From G963676095 sp963676095 (GTDB taxonomy: Bacteria; Bacteroidota; Bacteroidia; Bacteroidales; Prolixibacteraceae): a stretch of DNA of 64,000 bases. The notes below the pieces were generated by a model. The model saw only the letters and a program-made list of their open reading frames with translations, was not told the origin of the DNA and did no database searches. The DNA lies in contig OY781040.1 of NCBI GenBank assembly GCA_963676095.1, forward strand, positions 5,146,001-5,210,000. Reading direction: 5' to 3'. This document shows, in pieces, positions 35,378-44,869 of this stretch (position 1 is its first letter; each line of letters opens with the position of its first letter). The position numbers and the translations under genes are program-made.

Positions 35378-36577
35378 ATGCATCAGGTAAAACTAGCAGA
35401 AAACATTTATTACTTGGGGTTTAATGATCGGCGGACCCATCTTTTCGAAAATATCTGGCCGCTTCCTTCCGGAGTTTCCTATAATTCCTATTTGATTGAT
35501 GATGAGAAGGTGGCGTTGATCGATACGGTGGAACGTCAGTTTATTGATGATTTTCTGGAAGAAATAGAGGTGATTCTAAAGGGGAGACAGGTCGATTACC
35601 TGGTGATCAATCATATGGAACCTGATCATTCAGGAGCGTTGAGAGCTATTGTGGCGAAGTATCCCGACATTATACTGGTAGGGAATAGAAAAACATTTGG
35701 TTTTGTTGAAAGTTTCTATATGAAGCCAGAACATTTGCTGGAAGTTAGTGACGGAATAAAACTGGAACTTGGAAAGAACACATTACAGTTTCAGATGGTT
35801 CCAATGGTTCACTGGCCGGAGACCATGGTTAGTTATGAAGAATCAAATAAGATTTTATTTTCAGGTGATGCTTTTGGAAGTTTTGGGACCCTTGATGGTG
35901 GAATCTTTGATGATGAAATAAACCTCGGCTATTATGAAGAAGAGGCTATGAGGTATTTTACCAATATTGTCGGAAAATATTGCCCGCACACGCAAAGAGC
36001 GATTAAAAAGTTGGAACCTTTTGATATCAGGATGATAGCAGCTACTCATGGTCCGATCTGGCGTACTGACCTCCGATGGATTCTTGACCGGTACAATAAA
36101 TGGAGTACTTATAACACAGACACAGGAGTCGTTATTGTCTATGGCTCGATGTATGGTAATACCCAGAAAATGGCTGAAGTAATAGCACGTCAGTTGGCAG
36201 AGAGAGGGATCCGGAATATACGCGTGTATGATTCGTCCAAGACCCATGCCTCCTATATTATCAGCGATATCTTCAAGTACAAGGGATTTATTGTGGGAAG
36301 TTGTGCCTATAATAATGAGTTATTCCCAAATGTCGAATCGTTATTGCTTAAAATAGAACATATGGGAATACGGGATCATTATGTTGGCATATTTGGTAAT
36401 TATTCGTGGAATGGCGGCGGCGTAAAAAACCTGAAAAAATTTGCTGATAACGTGAAATGGGAGCTGGTTTATGATCCGGTTGAAGAAAGGGGAGGACTTA
36501 CAGACGATAAATTCGAATTATGCATTAAACTGGCTAATGCAATGGCTGATAGATTATCTATCCACATAAACAAATGA
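35378..36577 (+). CDS. Flavodiiron protein (A-type flavoprotein, FprA family)
   Basis: Reduces O2 to water and/or NO to N2O in the cytoplasm, protecting anaerobic enzymes. The metallo-beta-lactamase-like domain (1-250) has the di-iron ligands His79, Glu81, Asp83 (NHMEPDHSG), His145 (VHWPETM), Asp164 (FSGDAFGSF) and a late His in AATHGPIW. The flavodoxin domain (about 255-395) has the FMN loop YGSMYGNTQKMAE and GNYSWNGGGVKNL. No extra rubredoxin domain is present, so a separate electron donor is needed. Length of 399 is standard. A terminator follows. Confidence 0.94.
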   Translation: MHQVKLAENIYYLGFNDRRTHLFENIWPLPSGVSYNSYLIDDEKVALIDTVERQFIDDFLEEIEVILKGRQVDYLVINHMEPDHSGALRAIVAKYPDIILVGNRKTFGFVESFYMKPEHLLEVSDGIKLELGKNTLQFQMVPMVHWPETMVSYEESNKILFSGDAFGSFGTLDGGIFDDEINLGYYEEEAMRYFTNIVGKYCPHTQRAIKKLEPFDIRMIAATHGPIWRTDLRWILDRYNKWSTYNTDTGVVIVYGSMYGNTQKMAEVIARQLAERGIRNIRVYDSSKTHASYIISDIFKYKGFIVGSCAYNNELFPNVESLLLKIEHMGIRDHYVGIFGNYSWNGGGVKNLKKFADNVKWELVYDPVEERGGLTDDKFELCIKLANAMADRLSIHINK

Positions 36578-36590
36578 TAATTTTTTAATT

Positions 36591-36624
36591 AAAAAGCCAC
36601 CAGGCGTTGCCGATGGCTTTTTTT
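36591..36624 (+). terminator. Terminator after the flavodiiron gene
   Basis: AAAAAGCCA (36591-36599) pairs with TGGCTTTTT (36614-36622) and runs into a T-tract. Confidence 0.75.
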
Positions 36625-36668
36625 ACTACTACTCAATTACTACTAACCACCCCATTTAGGGATATTTT

Positions 36669-38156
36669 TTATAAGGTTATTCCGGTTTTAAAGATAGCAA
36701 TTTCTTTGAACCCACTCAGCTCATGCTTTAATTTTTTACCTTCCAGTACTCTGATAATTTCAGAAATGAACTTTTCTAAAAGCTCCTCGATACTGGAGTC
36801 CTCAACAAGTTTACCGGCATTGAAGTCGATCCAGTTTGATTTTCGTTCGGATAAGAGGGTATTGGTCGAAATTTTCATGGTTGGCACAAAGCTTCCAAAC
36901 GGAGTTCCTCTTCCTGTGGTGAAAAGGATCAGTTGGCATCCGCTAAAGCCCAATGCTGAGGCTGCGACCAGATCATTGCCCGGGGCGTGCAAAAGGTTCA
37001 ATCCGTGTTTCTTGATTGGTTCGGCATATGTTAACACGTCTTTCACCCTCGCTGTCCCTCCTTTTTGCGTACAGCCCAATGATTTGTCTTCCAAAGTGGT
37101 TATTCCACCCTTTTTATTCCCCGGAGAAGGATTCTCATATACCGGAAGATCATGCTTCAGGTAATACTCTTTAAACCCATTGATCATGGTAACGATTTTC
37201 CCGAAGACTTCCCTGTTCTCAGCACGTTCCATTAATAGGTGTTCTGCACCGAACATTTCTGGTACTTCTGTGAGTATCGTGCTCCCACCCTGGCTCACCA
37301 GGAAATCGGAAAAAGCCCCGGCAAGCGGGTTGGCGGTGATTCCCGACAAACCGTCGGAACCACCACATTTTAACCCGACTTTTAAGGTAGAAAGAGGTAC
37401 TTCCTCTCTCTTATCATGGCGCATTTGACTGTAAATTTCCTCGAACAGTTTCAATCCTTCTTCCACTTCATCTTCTACCTCTTGGGCCACTAAAAACTTA
37501 ATACGTGAAGGATCATATTTTCCTATGAATTTTTTCAGGTGTTCTATCTGGTTATTTTCGCATCCCAGGCCCAGAACAAGGACCCCGCCTGCATTTGGGT
37601 GTTTGATTAACTGGGCCAGTGCTTTTTGTGTGTTTGTGTGGTCATCTCCTAGTTGTGAACACCCGTAGTTGTGTTTGAAAACGTGGATGCTGTCGATATC
37701 GTCTGCAGCATGATTTTCACGGAATCTGTTGATAATTTGTTCCGCCTGTCCATTGACGCAGCCGACTGTTGGTACGATCCACAATTCATTCCGTATCCCT
37801 ATTTCGCCTGAAAAGCGTTTATACCCTTTAAACGTTAGTTTCCGGTCCTTAAAGATTTGTTCATTTAATTTTGGGGCGTATTCATAGCCGATCGTTCCCG
37901 AAAGATTGGTTTTTGTATTATGGACATGAACGTGTTCTCCCTGTTGGATAGTTGAGATCGCGTGTCCGATCGGTGAACCGTACTTGATGATATTATTACT
38001 TTGAAGGACTTGCTTTAGGGCAAATTTATGGCCATACGGAACATCCGTTTTTAGCTTAAACTCATAGTTGTCATACTTGAATTCATGTCCCGCAGGAAGA
38101 TCCTGCAACGCTATTCCTACATTGTCTTCCGGGGATATTATCAGGAATTCCTTCAT
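36669..38156 (-). CDS. uxaA: Altronate dehydratase
   Basis: Converts D-altronate to 2-keto-3-deoxy-D-gluconate, the third step of galacturonate breakdown. The N-terminal SAF domain (about 1-95, ISPEDNVGIALQDLPAGHEF, then PIGHAISTIQQGEHVHVHN) precedes the catalytic part. Motifs: GYKRFSGEIGIRNELWIVPTVGCVN, FKHNYGCSQLGDDHTNT, LVLGLGCENNQ, KCGGSDGLSGITANP, TEVPEMFGAEHLLM. Length of 495 is typical. Lies 117 bp downstream of uxaB on the same strand; the two form a small operon preceded by paired LacI-like operators. Confidence 0.95.
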   Translation of the reverse strand: MKEFLIISPEDNVGIALQDLPAGHEFKYDNYEFKLKTDVPYGHKFALKQVLQSNNIIKYGSPIGHAISTIQQGEHVHVHNTKTNLSGTIGYEYAPKLNEQIFKDRKLTFKGYKRFSGEIGIRNELWIVPTVGCVNGQAEQIINRFRENHAADDIDSIHVFKHNYGCSQLGDDHTNTQKALAQLIKHPNAGGVLVLGLGCENNQIEHLKKFIGKYDPSRIKFLVAQEVEDEVEEGLKLFEEIYSQMRHDKREEVPLSTLKVGLKCGGSDGLSGITANPLAGAFSDFLVSQGGSTILTEVPEMFGAEHLLMERAENREVFGKIVTMINGFKEYYLKHDLPVYENPSPGNKKGGITTLEDKSLGCTQKGGTARVKDVLTYAEPIKKHGLNLLHAPGNDLVAASALGFSGCQLILFTTGRGTPFGSFVPTMKISTNTLLSERKSNWIDFNAGKLVEDSSIEELLEKFISEIIRVLEGKKLKHELSGFKEIAIFKTGITL

Positions 38157-38273
38157 GTGTCTGTATTTTTGTTAAATCTTTTATTTTATGTGTCCATTTT
38201 TCAGTCCCGGCGAAGTTTCTGTTTTCGACCGGGACTGTATCTGCCATTTCTTTCCGGGAGCTTTTCGTTTTTG

Positions 38274-39752
38274 TCAGGCAACCTTTCTGAAAGGCTCTTT
38301 CTTACCAAGCACCGATTTTATCGCGTTTTTCATGCCGACCTGACGGATCAGGTAAAGGTAAGATGAAACGGCCTGCGTCAACCCGTCGATTTTATTCATG
38401 TCTTTCTTCCAAAGAATGCTGTAAGCCAATGCCTGCTCGGTCAGGTGATAGATCGATTCCGGACTGTCGTTATTGTTTATCCAGAGAGACTGGAAAAAGT
38501 CAAGGTGAACCTGATCATCGCTTAGTTTATAGGGGTGACTGTCTACTTCACCTTTATAATAGGCTATCAGTGCGGACAAAGAGAAAACAATTTTTTGGGG
38601 AAGCTGTCCCGTGTTGGCAATATAATCAACTAATGAGGGAAGACAGCGGGTTTCCCATTTACTCAATGCATTCAGGGCAATGCTGGTCCAAAGATGACGG
38701 ATATAAGGATTGTAGAAACGTTCCAGTATCTTGGAGGCAAAAGCTTTTAATTCGGTCTCATCTCCTTCAAGTCCTTTCAGTACCTCGTCTGAAATCATTT
38801 CCTTCATGAAACGTCCGACTTCAATATTTTCAATCGATTCACGGACGGTTTCAATCCCGTAAAGTAGCGAGACAGCGAAACTTCCCGTATGGGCGCCATT
38901 CAGCACCCGTACTTTTTGTTCCCGGTAACGGGTCATGTCTTTGACAAATTTTACCTGTAAACCCGCTTCTTTTGCCGGGAATTCTTTTTGTACCCATTCC
39001 GGTGCTTCGATTACCCAGGAATGGAAATATTCGCCGACAACGACGAGGTTATCTTCATAACCCAGTTCTGCCTGAATTTCTTTAATATCGTCCTTGGGGA
39101 AACCCGGAACGATACGGTCGACCAATGTGCAACAAAAAGCACAGGCGGTTTCCACCCATTTTTTAAATTCGCTGCCAAGGTTCCAGTTCTCTGCATGCTT
39201 CAATACATATCTTTTCAACATTTCACCGTTACGGTCAATCAGTTCGCAGGTAAAAAATATAAGTCCTTTGTCTGTAGCCCCGTTAAAGGTTTTAAATCGC
39301 TCATAAAGCAGGGCCGTCACCTTGCCGGGAAATGATTTTTGAGGTTGCATGTCAAGCCTGTCATTTGCATCGTAGCTGATACCAGCTTCTGTTGTGTTTG
39401 AAATGACAAAACGTACTTGCGGGTTTAAAATAGCATCCCGGTATGTTTTATAATCACTGTATGGATTGATACCCCGGTTGAGGCAATGGATAAAGTTGTA
39501 TTCCCGAACTGGTTCTCCATTCTTCATCCCTTTCAGGTAAACATGGTAAAGTCCGTCTTGTTGGTTCAGCAGATCGACCATACCGTTGGACAGTGGCTGG
39601 ATGACATCGACCCCTGAATTAAAGCCTGCGTCGTCGTTCATTTTCTGGATCATCCAGTCGGCAAAAGCCCTTAAAAAATTACCTTCTCCAAATTGCAGTA
39701 CCCTTGTCGGATATCTTGCTGCATCCTTAACGTTTGATCTGTTCAGTTTCAT
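38274..39752 (-). CDS. uxaB: Tagaturonate reductase (altronate oxidoreductase)
   Basis: NADH-dependent reduction of D-tagaturonate to D-altronate. It belongs to the polyol/mannitol dehydrogenase family: Rossmann region with RVLQFGEGNFLRAFADWMIQ, ISNTTEAGISYDANDR, then VDRIVPGFPKDD. The C-terminal helical domain has KVRVLNGAHTGSFAVSLLYG, with the catalytic Lys in the family position before VRVLNGAHT, and ERFYNPYIRHLWTSIALNALSKW. Length of 492 matches UxaB. It precedes uxaA. The isomerase uxaC and the kinase/aldolase are not in this window. Confidence 0.94.
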   Translation of the reverse strand: MKLNRSNVKDAARYPTRVLQFGEGNFLRAFADWMIQKMNDDAGFNSGVDVIQPLSNGMVDLLNQQDGLYHVYLKGMKNGEPVREYNFIHCLNRGINPYSDYKTYRDAILNPQVRFVISNTTEAGISYDANDRLDMQPQKSFPGKVTALLYERFKTFNGATDKGLIFFTCELIDRNGEMLKRYVLKHAENWNLGSEFKKWVETACAFCCTLVDRIVPGFPKDDIKEIQAELGYEDNLVVVGEYFHSWVIEAPEWVQKEFPAKEAGLQVKFVKDMTRYREQKVRVLNGAHTGSFAVSLLYGIETVRESIENIEVGRFMKEMISDEVLKGLEGDETELKAFASKILERFYNPYIRHLWTSIALNALSKWETRCLPSLVDYIANTGQLPQKIVFSLSALIAYYKGEVDSHPYKLSDDQVHLDFFQSLWINNNDSPESIYHLTEQALAYSILWKKDMNKIDGLTQAVSSYLYLIRQVGMKNAIKSVLGKKEPFRKVA

Positions 39753-39868
39753 GCGTTTATCTATTTTATTTTTCTGGTCATATGAAACTTTCTTTTCTTA
39801 ATGATATGGCAGGTCTGCTTTTCATCTTCAAGATAGTTTCGTGATTCTGGTTTATTTTTTATTTCTCC

Positions 39869-39914
39869 GTTTTCGCACACGGAACGTTTGTAAAAAAAAC
39901 CGTGTGCGAACACG
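39869..39914 (-). promoter_or_regulatory. Paired LacI-like operator sites upstream of uxaB
   Basis: Site 1 is GTTTTCGCACAC at 39869-39880; site 2 is GTGTTCGCACAC on the opposite strand at 39902-39913. Both have the central CG and partial dyad of LacI-family operators. Their centres are 33 bp apart, about three helical turns. Together they make an 11-bp perfect inverted repeat (39872-39882 with 39900-39910). The uxaB start is 117 bp away. Confidence 0.55.
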
Positions 39915-40096
39915 ATTTTCGCTGCGAATGTATAACTTTTTTTTCGGATTAGTTGATTTATGAAAAAGGTTATTTTTAAATATTCTGTTATTCAGTGTTT
40001 TAATGGAAAGTCTAAAAAAAATTAATAATAAATTCAAATTGACTTTTCCTGATTGGACTGAAATAGTTAAATTCGTTCTTCCTCAGAATTTAGAAT

Positions 40097-40666
40097 GTGA
40101 GAAAAAAGATTATCGTGATTTCAGGTGGGCCTGGGTTTGGAAAAACAGAAGTCATAAAGGAATTGAGAAATCTTGGGTATAATACCGGCGATGAATTTGC
40201 CCGGGATTTGATTGCCCGGCAGACAAAGGAAGGAGGGGATATTCTTCCATGGAAGGATATTAAAACGTTTCAGGAGGAAATCACAAAATTACGTATTGGC
40301 TTTTATCTTGATGCAGCGTGTGATAAAATTTCTTTTTCAGACAGGGGACTTCCGGATCAACTGGCTTTCATCCGTTATCATGGATTTAAACCTTCAGGCA
40401 GGCTAGAGGAGTATGTGGAAAGATACCGCTATTTTAATACCGTTTTTATTACACCTTCCTGGAAAGAAATTTATTCGCGTGATGCAATAAGGACTGAAAC
40501 CTATGAGGAAGCCTGCCGTATTCATATCCATGTTTGTGATGTATACAGGAAGGCTGGTTATCAGCTTGTAGAAATTCCCTGTCAGGGGCCATCAGAACGG
40601 GCTGTTTTTATTCTAGAATACCTGAAAACAATAGGAATTGACACTTTAATCAATTGTAAATTATAA
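40097..40666 (+). CDS. P-loop AAA_28/NadR-like ATPase
   Basis: Small nucleotide-binding protein with Walker A at residues 9-17 (SGGPGFGKTEV), a middle FSDRGLPDQLAFIRYHG, and YFNTVFITPSWKEIYSRDAIRTETYEEA. This pattern is shared with the AAA_28/Ttd14 group of kinase-like ATPases. Characterised relatives are few; a phosphotransferase is plausible, substrate unknown. The only start in frame is the GTG at 40097; an ATG two bases upstream leads to an immediate stop in another frame. 189 residues. The SGNH esterase starts 24 bp downstream and is probably co-transcribed. Confidence 0.72.
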   Translation: MRKKIIVISGGPGFGKTEVIKELRNLGYNTGDEFARDLIARQTKEGGDILPWKDIKTFQEEITKLRIGFYLDAACDKISFSDRGLPDQLAFIRYHGFKPSGRLEEYVERYRYFNTVFITPSWKEIYSRDAIRTETYEEACRIHIHVCDVYRKAGYQLVEIPCQGPSERAVFILEYLKTIGIDTLINCKL

Positions 40667-40690
40667 ACACTACTTAAATTGTAGAGACCA

Positions 40691-41455
40691 ATGAAACTGT
40701 CAAGACGAAATTTTATTCAGCGTTCTGCCGTACAAATGGCTGGAATTGCAAGTGTTCCGATGATTTTATCTGCGACGCTGCCCTCGAAAAAAGATAAGAA
40801 GAAGGTTGCACCTCCCGTTTATAAAAAAGATGGCGTGGTTTTATTTCAGGGAGACTCGATTACAGATGCAGGAAGGGACAGGAAAAACCTGAACCCTAAT
40901 AATGGTTGGGCTTTAGGTCCGGGGTATGCCATGCTGGCAGGGGCTTCTTTATTAAAGAAGATGCCTGAGGAACAATTATCCGTTTATAACCGGGGAATCA
41001 GCGGGAATAAGGTATTTCAGCTGGCCGACCGTTGGCAGGAAGACTGTATCGGTTTAAAGCCGGATATTCTGAGTATCCTGATTGGGGTAAATGATTACTG
41101 GCATAAACGGAACGGGCAGTATGACGGGACAATTGAAATATACGAGAAGGATTTCCGGGCTTTGTTAAAAAGAACGAAAGAACAGTTACCTGATGTTGTT
41201 CTGGTAATCGGGGAGCCTTATGCTGTTGATGGAGGTTCTGCTATCGGCGAAGGCTGGCAGGAAGAATTTGCTCCTTACAGGAAAGTTGCAAAGGCCCTTT
41301 CGGATGAATTTGGGACATATTTCATTCCTTATCATTCTATTTACAAGGAAGCATTAAAGCATGCTCCATGCACCTACTGGAGTCCGGATGGCGTTCATCC
41401 GACCCTGGCAGGGGCACAACTGATGGCTAAAGCCTGGCTTAAAGTTATGAGCTGA
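40691..41455 (+). CDS. SGNH/GDSL hydrolase with Tat-like signal
   Basis: Probable carbohydrate esterase. A twin-arginine-type N-terminus (SRRNFIQRSAVQMAG) suggests folded export. Block I has GDSITDAG (Ser56), block II RGISGNK, block III GVNDYW (Asn134) and block V DGVHPT (Asp233, His236), so the catalytic set is complete. Such enzymes often remove acetyl groups from pectin or rhamnogalacturonan. Proximity to uxaA/uxaB and the rhamnogalacturonan locus in the same window makes that attractive but unproven. 254 residues. A strong terminator follows. Confidence 0.85.
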   Translation: MKLSRRNFIQRSAVQMAGIASVPMILSATLPSKKDKKKVAPPVYKKDGVVLFQGDSITDAGRDRKNLNPNNGWALGPGYAMLAGASLLKKMPEEQLSVYNRGISGNKVFQLADRWQEDCIGLKPDILSILIGVNDYWHKRNGQYDGTIEIYEKDFRALLKRTKEQLPDVVLVIGEPYAVDGGSAIGEGWQEEFAPYRKVAKALSDEFGTYFIPYHSIYKEALKHAPCTYWSPDGVHPTLAGAQLMAKAWLKVMS

Positions 41456-41485
41456 AAAAAGGCCGGATGATCTCCGGCCTTTTTT
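41455..41485. terminator. Terminator between the esterase and transketolase
   Basis: AAAAAAGGCCGGA (from 41455) pairs with TCCGGCCTTTTTT (41473-41485) around a short loop. It is flanked by A- and T-runs, so it can work for both convergent genes. Confidence 0.9.
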
Positions 41486-41516
41486 ATATCTAGTAACAGA
41501 TTGAGAATGATTAATG

Positions 41517-43544
41517 TCAAGAGAGTAGGTCCTTAACCTGATTATAAACATTTAGACTATTAAAGCCCAGTTTTTCATCAAGTACTTTATAGGGGGCAGA
41601 GAATCCGAAAGAATTCATTCCAAATACTTTCCCGTCAGCACCGACAAGCCCTTCCAGTGTAACCGGCAATCCGGCAGTAAGGCCAAATTTCTTTATTCCG
41701 CCAGGTAATACCTTTTCTTGGTATTCTTTACTTTGAGAACGGAATAATCCTTCCGAAGGAACGGATATAATCCGGCTTTTTATGCCATCTTTCTTTAGCA
41801 TTTCTGCCCCTTCGACAAGAGTGCTTACTTCCGAACCGCTGGCCAGGAGGATTATATCCGGTGTCCCTTCACAGTCAGCGATGATGTAGGCCCCCTTTTC
41901 TGCCTGTAAGGCCTCTGTGTAGCGGTCTGTCCTGGCAGGAAGATTTTTTATGTTTTGACGGGAGAGGATCAATGCGGTTGGTGTCGTTGTATTTTCCATG
42001 GCCATTTTCCATGCCACGGTTGTTTCTTCACTATCGGCGGGCCTCAGCACCAGCATTGAGTTCTGGTTGTGATGGTTTTTCAGTTTTTCCAGCAAACGGA
42101 TCTGGGCTTCCTGTTCGACCGGCTGATGGGTCGGGCCATCTTCTCCTACCCGGAAAGCATCGTGTGTCCAGATAAATTTGACAGGCAGCTGCATTAGTGC
42201 GGCAAGCCGTACAGCAGGTTTCATATAGTCTGAGAAAACGAAGAATGTACCACAAGCCGGGATCACTCCCCCATGCAGGGCCATGCCATTCATTAAACAA
42301 GCCATTGTGAGTTCTGAAACACCAGACTGAAGGAACGATCCGCTGAAATCACCTTTTTTGAAAGCTGTGGTTTTCTTCAGGAACCCATCTGTTTTATCCG
42401 AGTTGGAAAGGTCTGCCGAAGCAACTACCATATTTTCTATTCCCTGCGCAAATGCTGCCAGTACGGTTGATGAAGCAGCACGGGAGGCAGAATCAGCTTT
42501 TTGGGTTATTTTCGTGTAGTCGAATTTAGGAGCTTCTTTGGAGAAGAAGGTTTTTAATTTTTCAGCTAGTTCAGGATGTCCTTTTTCCCATTCTTTCTGA
42601 GCAGCCTTTTTAGCAGCAGCAGCTTTGATCAATTCTGCTTTTCTTTTCTCGAAAAGATCTTTTACGTCATCGAAAATTTCAAACGGGTCTTCCGGATTTC
42701 CGGATAAATTAGCGATTGTTTTTGCCAGGGAGGCACCTGCCTCTCCGAGTGGCATGCCATGGGTCGAACATTTCCTTTCAAAATTTTCGCCGGTATCGGT
42801 CAGGGCACCTTTACCCATGATCGTTTTTCCGATGATGAGGCTTGGCTTTTCTGTTTCTGTGTTGGCTGCTTTCAGTGCAGAACGGATCTCATCGATATCG
42901 TTTCCATTGATGGTGACAACTTTCCAACCCCAGGCTTCATATTTTTTAGCGGTGTCCTCATTTGTTACTTCTTTTGTTTCAGTGGATAACTGAATATCGT
43001 TCGAGTCATAAAACATGATCAGGTTGCTAAGTCCGAGATAACCGGCAATACGGCCGGCTCCCTGCGAGATTTCTTCCTGTACCCCTCCGTCCGAAATATA
43101 AGCATATATCTTATGGGACATCCATTCTCCGAACCTGTGCGCAAGGAAACGTTCTGCAATAGCAGCTCCAATGGCCATGGTATGTCCTTGTCCCAGTGGG
43201 CCGGATGTGTTTTCTACTCCTCTGGCGACATCAATTTCGGGATGGCCTGGAGTAACACTGCCCCATTGCCTGAAGTTTTTCAGATCTTCCATGCTGTAAT
43301 TGCCGGCAAGGGCCAGCACTGAATACAGCATCGGTGACATGTGCCCCGGATCCAGGAAGAACCGGTCCCGGTTTATCCAACTCATGTCCGACGGATCGTA
43401 GTTCAGAAATTCAGAAAATAAAACACTTACGAAATCGGCACCTCCCATGGCACCACCAGGATGGCCCGATTTTGCTTTTTCAACCATTGCTGCAGAAAGT
43501 ATACGAATATTGTCTGCAGCTTTTAGAATCAACTTGTTACTCAT
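41517..43544 (-). CDS. tkt: Transketolase
   Basis: Thiamine-diphosphate enzyme that moves two-carbon units between sugar phosphates in the pentose phosphate pathway. N-terminal KAKSGHPGGAMGGADF and GPLGQGHTMAIGAAIAERFL, TPP-binding ISDGGVQEEISQGAGRIAG with FYDSNDIQLS. The pyrimidine-binding domain has SGVSELTMACLMNGMALHGG and WTHDAFRVGEDGPTHQPVEQ. The C-terminal domain closes with GADGKVFGMNSFGFSAP. 675 residues is full length. The gene has its own upstream leader and is not in an obvious operon. Confidence 0.96.
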   Translation of the reverse strand: MSNKLILKAADNIRILSAAMVEKAKSGHPGGAMGGADFVSVLFSEFLNYDPSDMSWINRDRFFLDPGHMSPMLYSVLALAGNYSMEDLKNFRQWGSVTPGHPEIDVARGVENTSGPLGQGHTMAIGAAIAERFLAHRFGEWMSHKIYAYISDGGVQEEISQGAGRIAGYLGLSNLIMFYDSNDIQLSTETKEVTNEDTAKKYEAWGWKVVTINGNDIDEIRSALKAANTETEKPSLIIGKTIMGKGALTDTGENFERKCSTHGMPLGEAGASLAKTIANLSGNPEDPFEIFDDVKDLFEKRKAELIKAAAAKKAAQKEWEKGHPELAEKLKTFFSKEAPKFDYTKITQKADSASRAASSTVLAAFAQGIENMVVASADLSNSDKTDGFLKKTTAFKKGDFSGSFLQSGVSELTMACLMNGMALHGGVIPACGTFFVFSDYMKPAVRLAALMQLPVKFIWTHDAFRVGEDGPTHQPVEQEAQIRLLEKLKNHHNQNSMLVLRPADSEETTVAWKMAMENTTTPTALILSRQNIKNLPARTDRYTEALQAEKGAYIIADCEGTPDIILLASGSEVSTLVEGAEMLKKDGIKSRIISVPSEGLFRSQSKEYQEKVLPGGIKKFGLTAGLPVTLEGLVGADGKVFGMNSFGFSAPYKVLDEKLGFNSLNVYNQVKDLLS

Positions 43545-43631
43545 GATTTTCTAATTTTTGCAAGAATTAAATCGTTTCGAATTAAGACTCTGCGTACAAA
43601 AATAAAATATTTTGGGAACAAAGCCCTATTA

Positions 43632-43676
43632 AAAAGAAATACCGGTAAGTTCCGCATGAGCGTCAAGTACCGGTAT
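43632..43676 (-). terminator. Terminator after serA
   Basis: ATACCGGTA (43639-43647) and TACCGGTAT (43668-43676) form a 9-bp stem. On the minus strand the stem is followed by TTTCTTTTTAAT. Confidence 0.7.
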
Positions 43677-43699
43677 CTCTTGAAAGATTTCTTATTTTT

Positions 43700-44869
43700 T
43701 CAGGCGATGACCCGTACCATGATCACCCCATCGATGGATGACAGTTTGCCTACCAGTTCATTTGAAGGTACTGTTCCGTCAATATCGATAATATTATAGG
43801 CTATATCTGCTTTGTTTTTATTCAGCATGTTGGCTATGTTTAGCCCTTGTGAGGCCAGCATGCTCGATATCTGGCTAACCATGTTGGGAACATTTTTATT
43901 GGCAATGACAATCCTCGGGCCCCCATGTCTTTCCATCTCTGCTTCCGGAAAGTTAACGGAGTTGACAATATTCCCGTTCTCAAGATAATTTCTTACTTGG
44001 TCAACCGCCATAACGGCACAGTTTGTTTCGGATTCTTCAGTTGATGCACCAAGATGAGGAATGGCAATTATATTTTTCATTTTGAGCACTTCCTCATCCG
44101 GGAAATCGGTAACATAGCATCCGACCTTCCCTGATTCAAGAGCTTGCCTCATATCCTCTTTCACAATTAATCCACCACGAGCGAAGTTCATGATCCGGAC
44201 GCCGTCTTTCATCATATTGATCTTGTCCTTGTTGATGTACCCTTTTGTTTCCAGAGTCTGAGGTATATTAATAGTAACATAATCAGCATTTGCCAGAAGT
44301 GATTCTATCCCTTCGGCCCGTTTTACATTGCGGCTTAATCTCCACGCATGCTTTACCGATATGTAAGGATCGTATCCGAAAACTTCCATTCCCAGGGCCT
44401 GGGCTGCGTTGGCTATTAAAACACCGATAGCACCAAGACCTATCACTGCCAAGGTTTTACCCCTTATCTCATTGCCTCCGAAATTTTTCTTGCCTTCTTC
44501 AATCAATGCAGGGACTTCATCTCCTTTGCCAATCAGTCCCTTTGCCCATTCGATCGACTGGGCAATCTTACGTGATGAGAGCAATAATCCTGCAATTACC
44601 AGTTCTTTTACTGCGTGTGCATTTGCGCCGGGGGTATTAAACACGACGATTCCCTGCGATGTACATTTGTCAATAGGTATGTTATTAACTCCTGCTCCGG
44701 CCCGGGCAATTGCCTTCAGGCTAGCGGACATTTCCATATCATGCATGACCATACTTCTGACAATGATTGCATCCGGATTTTTGAACTCGCTGGCAATCTC
44801 GTACTGATCAAGAGGAAAATTTTTTAACCCTATAGGGTCAATTTTATTTAAGGTCTGGATCTTAAACAT
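43700..44869 (-). CDS. serA: D-3-phosphoglycerate dehydrogenase
   Basis: First enzyme of serine synthesis, oxidising 3-phosphoglycerate with NAD. The substrate domain begins DAIIVRSMVMHD and RAGAGVNNIPIDKCTSQGIVVFNTPGANAHAVKEL. The NAD fold has the glycine loop VIGLGAIGVLIA, then NFARGGLIVKE with the catalytic Arg and IIAIPHLGASTEESE with the catalytic His. A C-terminal ACT domain (about 315-389, VPNMVSQISSMLASQGLNIANM) is present, so serine feedback is likely. 389 residues matches the short Bacteroidota form. serC is not adjacent here. Confidence 0.92.
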   Translation of the reverse strand: MFKIQTLNKIDPIGLKNFPLDQYEIASEFKNPDAIIVRSMVMHDMEMSASLKAIARAGAGVNNIPIDKCTSQGIVVFNTPGANAHAVKELVIAGLLLSSRKIAQSIEWAKGLIGKGDEVPALIEEGKKNFGGNEIRGKTLAVIGLGAIGVLIANAAQALGMEVFGYDPYISVKHAWRLSRNVKRAEGIESLLANADYVTINIPQTLETKGYINKDKINMMKDGVRIMNFARGGLIVKEDMRQALESGKVGCYVTDFPDEEVLKMKNIIAIPHLGASTEESETNCAVMAVDQVRNYLENGNIVNSVNFPEAEMERHGGPRIVIANKNVPNMVSQISSMLASQGLNIANMLNKNKADIAYNIIDIDGTVPSNELVGKLSSIDGVIMVRVIA

